Positions 6,683-13,828 of a stretch of 20,786 nt of DNA are shown here, one piece after another. This DNA is from a virus: positions 1,484 through 22,269 of IMG/VR virus record IMGVR_UViG_3300030098_000885; one strand, 5' to 3'. The notes under the pieces were generated by a model that had not been told where the DNA came from, made no database searches, and saw only the letters and a program-made list of their open reading frames with translations. A program made the position numbers and the translations under genes. Position 1 is the first letter of the stretch. Each line of letters opens with the position of its first letter.

Positions 6683-7263
6683 TGAGCACATTAGAAACAA
6701 ATTTAATTCAACCAAGTTCAGGCACTACTTTAACTATAGGTGCATCTGGTGATACTACAAATGTTGTAGGAACTTTACAAAATAATGGCGCTGCTGTTCA
6801 AGGGAAATTTGAAAGTCAATTACTTCATGTTAGAGATGAAAAATCAGCATCATCAGATGGTGGTGGCACTACTGGTGGATCTGTCATGACAAGAGATTTA
6901 AATACAGTTGTTACTAACGAAATAACTGGTGCAAGTTTAGGATCAAATCAAATTACTTTACCAAGCGGCACATATTATATTGAAGCTTATGCTCCAGGAT
7001 ATGCTTGTAACAAACACAGATTGTTTTTATACAACACTACAGATAGTTCATATACTATAATGGGTTCAACAGGATATGCTAGAACTACAAATGCACATCA
7101 AACCGAAAGTAAACTCATGGGTAGATTTACTATTGCTGCACAAAAAGTTTTTGATTTAAGACAATATTTTGGAAGCACACAATCTGGTTCTGGTATGGGT
7201 GTAAGTGAAGATCAAAGTAGAACAGAATATTATGCAAACGCTCAAATATGGAAGGTATCTTAA
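6682..7263 (+). CDS. Tail fibre/tip receptor-binding candidate, 'HVRDEK' family
   Basis: 193 residues, ATG overlapping the previous TAA. Residues 1-45 (MSTLETNLIQPSSGTTLTIG...GDTTNVVGTLQNNGA) are a short Gly/Ser/Thr docking segment shared in style with 7438 and 8018. Residues 46-193 (LLHVRDEKSAS...TRDLNTVVTNEITGASLGSNQ...LPSGTYYIEAYAPGYACNKHRLFLYNTTDS...GRFTI...NAQIWKVS) fit a trimeric beta-sandwich domain that is frequent at the ends of phage fibres. It is complete from HVRDEK to the closing IWK block. CpG falls to about 5 in this gene. Its role is probably host-surface binding; the target is unknown. Confidence 0.8.
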   Translation: MSTLETNLIQPSSGTTLTIGASGDTTNVVGTLQNNGAAVQGKFESQLLHVRDEKSASSDGGGTTGGSVMTRDLNTVVTNEITGASLGSNQITLPSGTYYIEAYAPGYACNKHRLFLYNTTDSSYTIMGSTGYARTTNAHQTESKLMGRFTIAAQKVFDLRQYFGSTQSGSGMGVSEDQSRTEYYANAQIWKVS

Positions 7264-7264
7264 A

Positions 7265-7438
7265 ATGAAATATGCAAAAATTGAAAACAACGTAGTTAAA
7301 GTAATTTCTTATCAACCTGTTGATGGGTGGGAACAGGTATCTGATAATGTTTATGCAGATATGATTAGAAAAGAAGATGGAACTTTTGATTACACAGAAG
7401 AATTTAAAATAGCTCATAAAGGGAATAACGAATTATAA
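7265..7438 (+). CDS. Small protein, 57 aa, fibre-associated
   Basis: 57 residues starting MKYAKIENNVVKVISYQPVD; I choose ATG 7265 because it follows the previous stop by 1 nt, while the in-frame ATG at 7205 lies within the upstream gene. The sequence continues GWEQVSDNVYADMIRKEDGTFDYTEEFK. The pattern 'M-[KR]-[YF]-A-x-[IV]-[ED]-x-N-x-V' is typical of tiny proteins between phage tail fibre genes, and the end shares its TAA with the next ATG. It is acidic and hydrophilic with no membrane segment. A role in fibre assembly or attachment is a guess based on position. Confidence 0.65.
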   Translation: MKYAKIENNVVKVISYQPVDGWEQVSDNVYADMIRKEDGTFDYTEEFKIAHKGNNEL

Positions 7439-8010
7439 TGGCAAACGGAACATTAAAAGTATCGAATATACAAACAAGCTCTGGATCAGGGACTATTACT
7501 ATTGGTCAATCTGGGGAGACTATTACTATTCCTTCAGGTGCGACACAGACAGGTGTTGGTGGAAAAAATACACCATATTTTGAAATGAGTTTAAGTAGTA
7601 ATCAAACAGGATTATCCGATAATACAGCTACTAAAATTCAATTTGATACTTCAGACTTAGATAGTGATAGTGGTGTTGATGTTTCAACAAACTATAGATA
7701 TACTGTTCAAAGTGGAGATGCGGGAAAATATTTTTTAATTGCGACTGCTACAGGAGAAACAACATCAAGTGATGATAATAAAGATACTTCTGTATTCATA
7801 TATAAAAATGGATCTTCAGTTGCTAAAACTGAATTTGAAACAAGTAGTAGTAGTGATGCATATAGAATAGGTAAAACACTTTACACGATACAAAATTTGT
7901 CTGAAGGAGATTATATAGAAACATTTATTCAAATAAATTCTTCATCTAATGCAAATACAAATATAGCAAAACAAGGTTGTAGAATGAGTGGATTTAGATT
8001 TATAGAATAG
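7438..8010 (+). CDS. C1q/TNF-like tail tip protein
   Basis: 190 residues. Residues 1-42 (MANGTLKVSNIQTSSGSGTI then TIGQSGETITIPSGATQ) are a repetitive Gly/Ser/Thr docking segment. Residues 45-190 are a beta-sandwich with the strand order of C1q-like phage tip domains: YFEMSLSSNQTGLSDNTATKI, then YTVQSGDAGKYFLIATATG, then SVFIYKNGSSVAKTEF, then LYTIQNLSEGDYIETFIQIN and MSGFRFIE at the end. The 'GKY-[LFV]-I-x-A' and 'I-x-K-N-G' motifs are the best markers. It follows the 57-residue gene with a 1 nt overlap. It is probably one of several interchangeable receptor-binding units. Confidence 0.75.
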   Translation: MANGTLKVSNIQTSSGSGTITIGQSGETITIPSGATQTGVGGKNTPYFEMSLSSNQTGLSDNTATKIQFDTSDLDSDSGVDVSTNYRYTVQSGDAGKYFLIATATGETTSSDDNKDTSVFIYKNGSSVAKTEFETSSSSDAYRIGKTLYTIQNLSEGDYIETFIQINSSSNANTNIAKQGCRMSGFRFIE

Positions 8011-8017
8011 GAAAATT

Positions 8018-8572
8018 ATGTCAAGTATATTAAAAGTAGATACATTACAAGATTCTGGTGGAAACACATTACTAACATCTAATGGTAGTGGAACATTAAC
8101 AACTAATAATATTGGTGGAGATAACACCCCAGCTTTTTATGGAGAGTTAGCGTCCGTGGTTACTTTGAGTAGAGCTGTAACAACAGCTATAACTGGTTTT
8201 ACTCAAGATGAAATAGATACCGATAGTGCATTTGATGGAACAACTTTTACTGTTCCCTCTGGTGAAGGTGGTAAATACGCTCTTACAGTTACTATGACTA
8301 TTGATTTTACCGATATTGGACAGGACGGAGAAACTTTTACAATATCCTTATTAAATAATGGTTCGACTGTTAAACAAGCTAGAACCTCAACTAATTCAGG
8401 TAATTTTAGAAATATAAATATAGAAACTTGTACTATTGAAACAATACAAACTTTAGCAGCAGGTGATGAAATTACTTTCAAGGCTTATGGAGTAGATGCA
8501 GATGGTGGTGGCGGAGGAAAAGTGCAAGCTAATAAAAGCTCTGTACAAGGATATAAATTAATAGGAGTATAA
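8018..8572 (+). CDS. C1q/TNF-like tail tip protein
   Basis: 184 residues, preceded by AGGAAA. It starts MSSILKVDTLQDSGGNTLLT with a short Gly/Ser/Thr linker ending at about residue 35. The rest is a beta-sandwich like that of 7438: ELASVVTLSRAVTTAITGFT, TVPSGEGGKYALTVTMTIDF, FTISLLNNGSTVKQARTST, QTLAAGDEITFKAYGVDADG and the closing VQGYKLIGV. 'GGKYAL' and 'LLNNG' correspond to 'AGKYFL' and 'IYKNG' in the neighbour, so the two are probably distant paralogs. Its expected role is binding the cell surface at the tail tip. No enzyme motif is visible. Confidence 0.75.
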   Translation: MSSILKVDTLQDSGGNTLLTSNGSGTLTTNNIGGDNTPAFYGELASVVTLSRAVTTAITGFTQDEIDTDSAFDGTTFTVPSGEGGKYALTVTMTIDFTDIGQDGETFTISLLNNGSTVKQARTSTNSGNFRNINIETCTIETIQTLAAGDEITFKAYGVDADGGGGGKVQANKSSVQGYKLIGV

Positions 8573-8575
8573 ATT

Positions 8576-9124
8576 ATGGCATTAACTAGATTAGGTGGAG
8601 CAAACGCAATAACAGGAGTAATACCAGTAGCAAATGGTGGTACAGGTGCAACTAGTTTTATAGCTGGAATTGAACAAGCAGATCAATGGTCAACAAGTAC
8701 AGATCATACTTTTAGTTCTGCATTTACTGAAGAAGTTGTTACAGCAGGATGGGCTAGATTAACAAATGCAAGATATGGACAGATTGGTTCTGCTTTAACA
8801 GAATCATCAGGAGTTTTTTCTTTCCCCACAACAGGTATTTATAGAATTTATGCTATGATTACTTGGCATGGAAATAATCAAGCGAGTGGTAGTTGTTTTG
8901 GTACAATTCAAGTAACTACAAATAATTCAAGTTATAGTACTGCTGCATCTAGTTCTGGTGGTATGAATAGTGCAAGTAATCGTAGAGATTTTCAAGCAGC
9001 AGAAACAATTATAGATGTTACAGATACATCACAAGTAAAATTTAGAATAACTGTTAATACAAATAATACAAATACTACAATGGATTTTATGAGAGTTATT
9101 GTTTATAGATTAGGTGACACGTAG
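8576..9124 (+). CDS. C1q/TNF-like tail tip protein with NGGTGA linker
   Basis: 182 residues, with an AGGAG site that lies inside the end of the upstream gene. The N-terminus MALTRLGGANAITGVIPVAN is followed by GGTGATS, a short motif found in the shafts of many phage fibres. The rest (HTFSSAFTEEVVTAGWARLT, VFSFPTTGIYRIYAMITWHG, TIDVTDTSQ-like strands, and VIVYRLGDT at the end) fits a beta-sandwich tip; 'GIYRIYA' corresponds to 'GKYFLIA' and 'GKYALTV' in its two upstream neighbours. It is probably the last of the four-gene receptor array. The assignment is by pattern; the ligand is unknown. Confidence 0.75.
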   Translation: MALTRLGGANAITGVIPVANGGTGATSFIAGIEQADQWSTSTDHTFSSAFTEEVVTAGWARLTNARYGQIGSALTESSGVFSFPTTGIYRIYAMITWHGNNQASGSCFGTIQVTTNNSSYSTAASSSGGMNSASNRRDFQAAETIIDVTDTSQVKFRITVNTNNTNTTMDFMRVIVYRLGDT

Positions 9125-9135
9125 GAGCATAATAA

Positions 9136-9579
9136 ATGCTTGGTTTTAGTTCTATAGCCGCTCTACCGATATCTGATTCGGTATTTGATCCCAACGTTAC
9201 TATTAATGTAACTGGCAATCAACTTACTTTGGGTGTAGGTAGTTCGACTGTTTTATCAGGAGCACTTGTATCACCCTCTGGAAGTCCTTTAACACTTGGT
9301 TTTGGATCATTAACAATTAGTGGTGCAGCTAATGTAACTCCTGATGCTACGCCGTTAACTTTAGGTGTAGGCACAGTTACGGTTTCTGCCGCAGCTAATG
9401 TTTCAGTTACAGGAAATCAATTGACCATTGGTACAGGAAGTGTTACAATATCAGCAGCGGCAAATGTATTACCAACTGGTGTACCAATGACGCTAACAAT
9501 AAAAGACGCGGGTATTATTACTTGGAATGACATTGACCCAGGAGCAAGTCAAGTGTGGACACCAATAGACCCGTATTAG
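9136..9579 (+). CDS. Repeat protein with five 22-residue beta repeats
   Basis: 147 residues, with an AGGAG site. The start MLGFSSIAALPISDS and the end ITWNDIDPGASQVWTPIDPY bracket a repetitive core. The core has a unit of exactly 22 residues beginning at residues 23, 45, 67, 89 and 111, of the form [VI]-x-[VP]-x-G-x-x-LT[LI]G-x-G-[ST]-x-T-[VI]-S-x-A-A-N. The last unit is incomplete. The terminal '[ND]-D-I-D-x-x-x-S-x-x-W-T-x-I-D' shape is one I remember from small marine phage tail proteins in which the repeat number varies. It could be a stacked beta rod linking fibre to tail. No enzymatic motif is present. Confidence 0.75.
   Translation: MLGFSSIAALPISDSVFDPNVTINVTGNQLTLGVGSSTVLSGALVSPSGSPLTLGFGSLTISGAANVTPDATPLTLGVGTVTVSAAANVSVTGNQLTIGTGSVTISAAANVLPTGVPMTLTIKDAGIITWNDIDPGASQVWTPIDPY
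9202..9507 (+). repeat. Five-copy 66-bp-period repeat, coding 22-residue units
   Basis: In-frame imperfect repeats within the gene at 9136. The units start at residues 23, 45, 67, 89 and 111, the last one partial. Period is constant at 22 residues; conserved positions include Leu-Thr-[Leu/Ile]-Gly and the Ala-Ala-Asn-Val junction. Nucleotide identity between units is only moderate, so the array is not freshly duplicated. Confidence 0.75.
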
Positions 9580-9586
9580 GAGAATT

Positions 9587-10315
9587 ATGGCATCAAGTTT
9601 TTCAACAAATTCAAAACTAGAACTTATAGCAACAGGTGAAAAAGCAGGACTTTGGGGTACTATCACCAATACAAACTTACAAATTTTAGAACAATTATCT
9701 TCAGGTTATTTATCATCATCTCAATTAGCATCTGGAGATTTAACTTTAGCGCTTGATAATGGTGCAACATCAAATGGTAAAAATTTATATATTAAACTTA
9801 CTGGCACATTAGGTGCTAATAGAAACGTAACCATACCAGATGGTTCTGAAAGAATAATTATATTTGAAGATGCAACAACAAGAGGTACATCTGCATTATA
9901 TACAATAACAGTTAAAACTGTATCAGGAAATGGAGTTGTATTACCAATTGGATCTAAATCATTAGTGTACTCTGATGGTACAAATGTTAGTCTTGGTATT
10001 CGTAACAAAGGTTATGTAACTTTAAACTCTTCAACAATTACTGCATACACAGCGGTAGATGGTGATCAGATATTTGCAAATACAACAGCTAACCCAATCA
10101 CAGTAACTCTACCTGCATCACCAGCAGTAGGATCAGAGGTTACATTTATTGATGCAAGAGGTACTTTTAATTCTAACAACTTGATTGTTAACAGAAACAG
10201 TCAACCAATAAACACAGGTACATCAAACCTAACACTAACCACTAACGGTCAAGCTTTTACATTGGTGTATGTTGATGCAACAAGAGGCTGGGCATTTAAA
10301 ACTAACACAGCGTAG
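9587..10315 (+). CDS. Widespread marine phage structural protein ('STNxKLELIATGE' family)
   Basis: 242 residues, with an AGGAG site. It starts MASSFSTNSKLELIATGEKA, then GLWGTITNTNLQILEQLSSG, an N-terminus I recall in a great many marine phage virion proteins. Residues 45-140 are beta-rich (NLYIKLTGTLGANRNVTIP, SALYTITVKTVSGNGV). Residues 142-240 (YVTLNSSTITAYTAVDGDQI, NPITVTLPASPAVGSEVTF, GQAFTLVYVDATRGWAFKTN) form a second domain with a Thr/Asn-rich pattern seen in phage fibres. It is the last gene before the nozzle protein, which suggests it lies close to the tail core. The structural role is likely; the exact position in the virion is not known. Confidence 0.8.
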   Translation: MASSFSTNSKLELIATGEKAGLWGTITNTNLQILEQLSSGYLSSSQLASGDLTLALDNGATSNGKNLYIKLTGTLGANRNVTIPDGSERIIIFEDATTRGTSALYTITVKTVSGNGVVLPIGSKSLVYSDGTNVSLGIRNKGYVTLNSSTITAYTAVDGDQIFANTTANPITVTLPASPAVGSEVTFIDARGTFNSNNLIVNRNSQPINTGTSNLTLTTNGQAFTLVYVDATRGWAFKTNTA

Positions 10316-10324
10316 GAGTGGCTA

Positions 10325-12532
10325 GTGGCTCTTATTGAATATAACTTCTTACCTGGAATTGATAAACAAGATACAACTGCAGGTGCAGAAAATAGATGGA
10401 TAGACTCCGATAACGTTAGATTTAGATATGGTTTACCAGAAAAGGTAGGTGGTTGGTCTTCTTTAATATCAGATACTATTGTTGGTGTTGCTAGAAAGCA
10501 ACATGGATTTGTAGATCTTGATGGAAACAGATACGTTGCAATAGGTACAGATAAATTTTTACTTTTATATTTTGAAGGACAATTACATGACATTACACCT
10601 TTAAAATCTACTTTAAGTTCTTCTACAATTGCAACAGTTAATAATAACCCCATTTGTACAATAACAACTTCTACATCACATAATTTAGAACCTGGAGATA
10701 TTGTTTTATTTGATAGTGTAACATTACCAGGTGGTACAGGTTTTAGTGCATCAGATTTTGAAGATAAATTATTTCAAGTAACATCAGTTCCAACACCAAC
10801 AACTTTTACAATTACACAAAGTTCTAATGCTGGTGCAACCGTATCAACAGGTGGAAGTATTGCTGTTAAACCCTACGAAAAAGTTGGACCCGCAGCACAA
10901 TCTTATGGTTATGGTTTTGGTATATCACAATGGAATGGATTAGTTCCTGGAGCTGCAACATCTAATTTAGATGGAGCGTTATTAAACGATACTAATGGTA
11001 CAGGTGGATCTGGAACTTCTATTACATTGGATGCAACAACTAACTTTAGCTCTTCAGGAAGAATATTAGTTGAAAACGAATTAATTTCATACACAGGTGT
11101 ATCATCACCAAATTTAACAACTATTACAAGAGGAGCAGATGGAACGAGTACTGCAGCTCATTCTGATGGTACAGCAGTTGTAGATGCAACAAATTTTTCT
11201 GATTGGGGTGAAGCAGTTCTTGCATCAGAAGTAACTCTTGAACCGGGACTTTGGAGTTTAGATAATTTTGGCCAGGTATTAATTGCAACAGTTGCAAATG
11301 GTAAAACATTTACATGGAACGCAGGTGCAGCAACACCTTTAACTACAAGAGCGTCCTTAACAACATCTGGTTTTGCAACAGGTAATAATCCAACTGCATC
11401 AAGATTAACTTTAGTTTCACCAACAACTAGACACTTATGTCATTTTGGAACTGAAACAACTATCGGAGACACAACAACACAAGATGATATGTTTATTAGA
11501 TTTTCTGATCAAGAAGATATTAATGATTATACTGCAACAGCAATTAATAGTTCTGGTGATTTTAGATTACAAGATGGTACAAAAATAGTTGGTGCTATCA
11601 AAGCAAAAGAAACAATTTTAGTATTTACAGATAACGCATTATACACAATGAAATTTGTTGGATCACCTTTCACATTTGGTTTTGAACAGGTAGGTACAAA
11701 CTGTGGATTAATAGGTAAGAATGCAGTTGTTGAAGTTGATGGAGCTGCGTTTTGGTTATCACCAAATGGTTTCTTTATGTTTGATGGTACAGTTAAATCA
11801 CTACCATGTAGTGTAGAAGATTTTGTATATGATAACTTTGATACTACAAAAGGTCAACAAGTTGCAGCCGGTATAAATAATTTGTTTACAGAAGTTATTT
11901 GGTATTATCCATCTCAAGGATCTAATTTTAATGATAAATATGTTGTGTTTAATTATAGCGAACCAATGAGAGGTGGAGTATGGTATACAGGTACAGAGGC
12001 GAGAACATCTTGGATTGATGCAATTGTATATCCTAAACCTTATGGAACAAAATATGATAGCACAGCAAATGGTACTTTTCCAGCAGTTGTAGGTCAGGAT
12101 GGTTTAGGTCAAACTAAATTTTTTGAACACGAAGTAGGAACAGATCAAGTAAATGAAGATGGATCAACAACTATTGTTACATCATTTATAAAATCATATG
12201 ACATAGATTTAGAACAAAGGCAAAGAAATAGACAAGGTCAACAGGTAGGTCTTAAGTTAGCTGGTGAAGTTTTTTTAGCTGTAAGACGTTTTGTGCCTGA
12301 TTTTAAAACATTAGATGGTAATGCAAAAATAAGTATGGCTGTTAAAAGATATCCGCAACAATCTGATACCACAACAGCTTTGAGTCCCTTTACAATCAAT
12401 TCATCTACTGATAAAAAGGATACAAGAGCCAGAGGCCGTTTTATTAATTTTAAAATAGAAAATGACTCAAGTGGTGAGTCTTGGCGTTTTGGTACGTTTA
12501 GATTAGATGTACAACCGGATGGAAGAAGATAA
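10325..12532 (+). CDS. Tail nozzle/hub protein (P22 gp10-like)
   Basis: 735 residues, starting at GTG 10325 six bases after AGGAG. The N-terminus (FLPGIDKQDTTAGAENRWID, then SDNVRFRYGLPEKVGGW) is characteristic of podovirus nozzle/hub proteins that extend the adaptor ring and plug the head. Repeated 'GNRYVAIGT', 'FGQVLIATVANGKTFTWNAG', 'KETILVFTDNALYTM' and 'DGAAFWLSPNGFFMFDG' segments fit blades of a beta-propeller. Two inserts stand out: residues 107-182, resembling the beta-domain of the protein at 398, and residues 229-290 ('ILVENELISYTG...ITRGADGTSTAAH'), a small domain common in phage tail proteins. The stop shares a base with the next ATG. The identification is by remembered family pattern. 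Confidence 0.8.
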   Translation: MALIEYNFLPGIDKQDTTAGAENRWIDSDNVRFRYGLPEKVGGWSSLISDTIVGVARKQHGFVDLDGNRYVAIGTDKFLLLYFEGQLHDITPLKSTLSSSTIATVNNNPICTITTSTSHNLEPGDIVLFDSVTLPGGTGFSASDFEDKLFQVTSVPTPTTFTITQSSNAGATVSTGGSIAVKPYEKVGPAAQSYGYGFGISQWNGLVPGAATSNLDGALLNDTNGTGGSGTSITLDATTNFSSSGRILVENELISYTGVSSPNLTTITRGADGTSTAAHSDGTAVVDATNFSDWGEAVLASEVTLEPGLWSLDNFGQVLIATVANGKTFTWNAGAATPLTTRASLTTSGFATGNNPTASRLTLVSPTTRHLCHFGTETTIGDTTTQDDMFIRFSDQEDINDYTATAINSSGDFRLQDGTKIVGAIKAKETILVFTDNALYTMKFVGSPFTFGFEQVGTNCGLIGKNAVVEVDGAAFWLSPNGFFMFDGTVKSLPCSVEDFVYDNFDTTKGQQVAAGINNLFTEVIWYYPSQGSNFNDKYVVFNYSEPMRGGVWYTGTEARTSWIDAIVYPKPYGTKYDSTANGTFPAVVGQDGLGQTKFFEHEVGTDQVNEDGSTTIVTSFIKSYDIDLEQRQRNRQGQQVGLKLAGEVFLAVRRFVPDFKTLDGNAKISMAVKRYPQQSDTTTALSPFTINSSTDKKDTRARGRFINFKIENDSSGESWRFGTFRLDVQPDGRR

Positions 12533-13338
12533 TGTCAATATTAAATAATTTTATAACTGTAGTAAACCCTGATGGTACAATTAGTTATTTTCCTAATACT
12601 TTACAATCTGAACCAGGTATTCCATTTAGATCTGTGGTAGACATGGCAGAAGATATTAATTATTTTTCTCCTACAAATACAAGTCCTAATATTGTAGATG
12701 AAGCACGAGACCTTAATGAAGCAGTAAAAAGACGTACTTTATTCTCTACTAATTTTCAAGATCCATATTATCTTGATTCTATATTAAATCAAAATGCAGC
12801 TAATAAAGCTGCAATGGATGTTTTTAAACAAGGTTTTAGAAATAAAAACATGATGAATCAAGGCATCATGAACCAAGCACCTAGTATGTTTTTAGATGAT
12901 GCTGGCCTACCAGCAATTGATACTTCTTTTGGTGTGGCTAACGAACCTGATGTTAAAGAAGATGCAGATGAAGCAAGAAAAAGATCTAGTGGAGGGATAG
13001 CAAATTTATTTAGAGCCTTACTTGGTTTTGCAGTTCCAGGGGCTAATTTAATTTTAGGTGGTTTAGAAGGTATTAAATCTTTAAATCAAAGAATACGTAA
13101 CACTGATTTTGGAAGATCTTCTACTTTATCTGAATTTTTACAAAGACGAAGAGATAGAAAAGCTAGAGAAGAAGCTGCAAGAAGAGGTGCTGAAAAACAA
13201 AGAATTCAAAAACTAAGAGAATTTAATCAGGGTGCTGCACAATACTTTGGCGGAGGTAATGATAGACCTGGAGGTTTTGGACAAGGTGCAGGTAGTTTTA
13301 GAGAGTCAGATCCAACAGCAACAGAAGGTAGCTTCTAA
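12532..13338 (+). CDS. Virion protein with hydrophobic Gly/Ala segment and basic helix
   Basis: 268 residues, coupled to the nozzle gene by a 1 nt overlap. Residues 1-100 are mixed (MSILNNFITVVNPDGTISYF...AEDINYF...EARDLNEAVKRRTL). Residues 103-114 (RNKNMMNQGIMN) are Met/Asn-rich. Residues 154-180 (GGIANLFRALLGFAVPGANL) are a hydrophobic Gly/Ala stretch that could insert in or lie on a membrane. Residues 184-231 are strongly basic and helical (LQRRRDRKAREEAARRGAEK). The C-terminus is Gly-rich. I do not recognise a named family. The combination and position suggest an ejection-type internal protein, but a tail-core protein is equally possible. Confidence 0.7.
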   Translation: MSILNNFITVVNPDGTISYFPNTLQSEPGIPFRSVVDMAEDINYFSPTNTSPNIVDEARDLNEAVKRRTLFSTNFQDPYYLDSILNQNAANKAAMDVFKQGFRNKNMMNQGIMNQAPSMFLDDAGLPAIDTSFGVANEPDVKEDADEARKRSSGGIANLFRALLGFAVPGANLILGGLEGIKSLNQRIRNTDFGRSSTLSEFLQRRRDRKAREEAARRGAEKQRIQKLREFNQGAAQYFGGGNDRPGGFGQGAGSFRESDPTATEGSF

Positions 13339-13505
13339 TGGCAAAGATAAATGTTAGAATACCAGAACCAAAAGAAGAATATGATGTTTCTAATCAAAAA
13401 CAGATTAACAGATCAATAACACTTATAAAAGATCAATTGAATTCTACTTTTTTAAATGAAGTAAAACAGGAGCAAGAGAGATTCTCTTGGTTTATCAGTG
13501 GCTAA
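13338..13505 (+). CDS. Small conserved virion protein, 55 aa
   Basis: 55 residues, with an ATG sharing its A with the previous TAA. The sequence reads MAKINVRIPEPKEEYDVSNQ, then KQINRSITLIKDQLNSTFLN, then EVKQEQERFSWFISG. I remember very similar small proteins ('IPEP..EYD..NQ.QINR.L..LK.QLN.....K.EQERF.WF') beside tail genes in marine phages. It is mostly helical with an aromatic end. The next gene starts with GTG inside its last codons (8 nt overlap), which supports it as a true gene. Its role is unknown; a small tail or neck component is likely. Confidence 0.8.
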   Translation: MAKINVRIPEPKEEYDVSNQKQINRSITLIKDQLNSTFLNEVKQEQERFSWFISG

Positions 13506-13827
13506 CGTATATAAAAATGCAAAAGTAGATTTTACTACTACTGATAATACAACAGTTTATACAACGCCATCTGATTCTAGAGCTATTATAAAAAACATAG
13601 TGGTATCAGAAGATTCTAATAACGCAGATAGTATCACTATTACAATAACTAATGCAGCTGGTGCAGTATTTAGTTTATTTAAAGACAAAGCTATCTCTGC
13701 AAAAGCAACTGTTGAACTAATAACTCAACCAATAATATTGCAAGAGGGAGAGATATTAAAGGCACAAGTTGCAACAGCTGATAGATTACACTTAATTACG
13801 TCAATATTAGAAATAAACAGGGATTAA
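13498..13827 (+). CDS. Small beta-rich virion protein, paralog of 3089-3427
   Basis: 109 residues, starting at GTG 13498 inside the end of the preceding gene; no strong ribosome site is visible, so coupling is likely. The protein begins (M)ANVYKNAKVDFTTTDNTTVY, followed by SRAIIKNIVVSEDS, then ITITITNAAGAVFSLFKD, then ATVELITQPIILQEGEILKAQ and ADRLHLITSILEI. Strand order and the 'L-x-x-G-[ED]-x-[VL]-KAQ' block match the 112-residue protein at 3089. The two were probably produced by an old duplication and now lie on either side of the fibre block. A repeated collar or tail role is plausible. Confidence 0.75.
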   Translation: MANVYKNAKVDFTTTDNTTVYTTPSDSRAIIKNIVVSEDSNNADSITITITNAAGAVFSLFKDKAISAKATVELITQPIILQEGEILKAQVATADRLHLITSILEINRD

Positions 13828-13828
13828 T

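Noticed and set aside
9202-9507. CRISPR-like array
   Set aside because: The 66-bp repeats are in frame, contiguous and diverged, with no spacers; they encode a 22-residue protein repeat.
6682-9579. Possible diversity-generating retroelement acting on the tip genes
   Set aside because: No reverse transcriptase gene, no template/variable repeat pair and no adenine-biased difference pattern is visible in the window.
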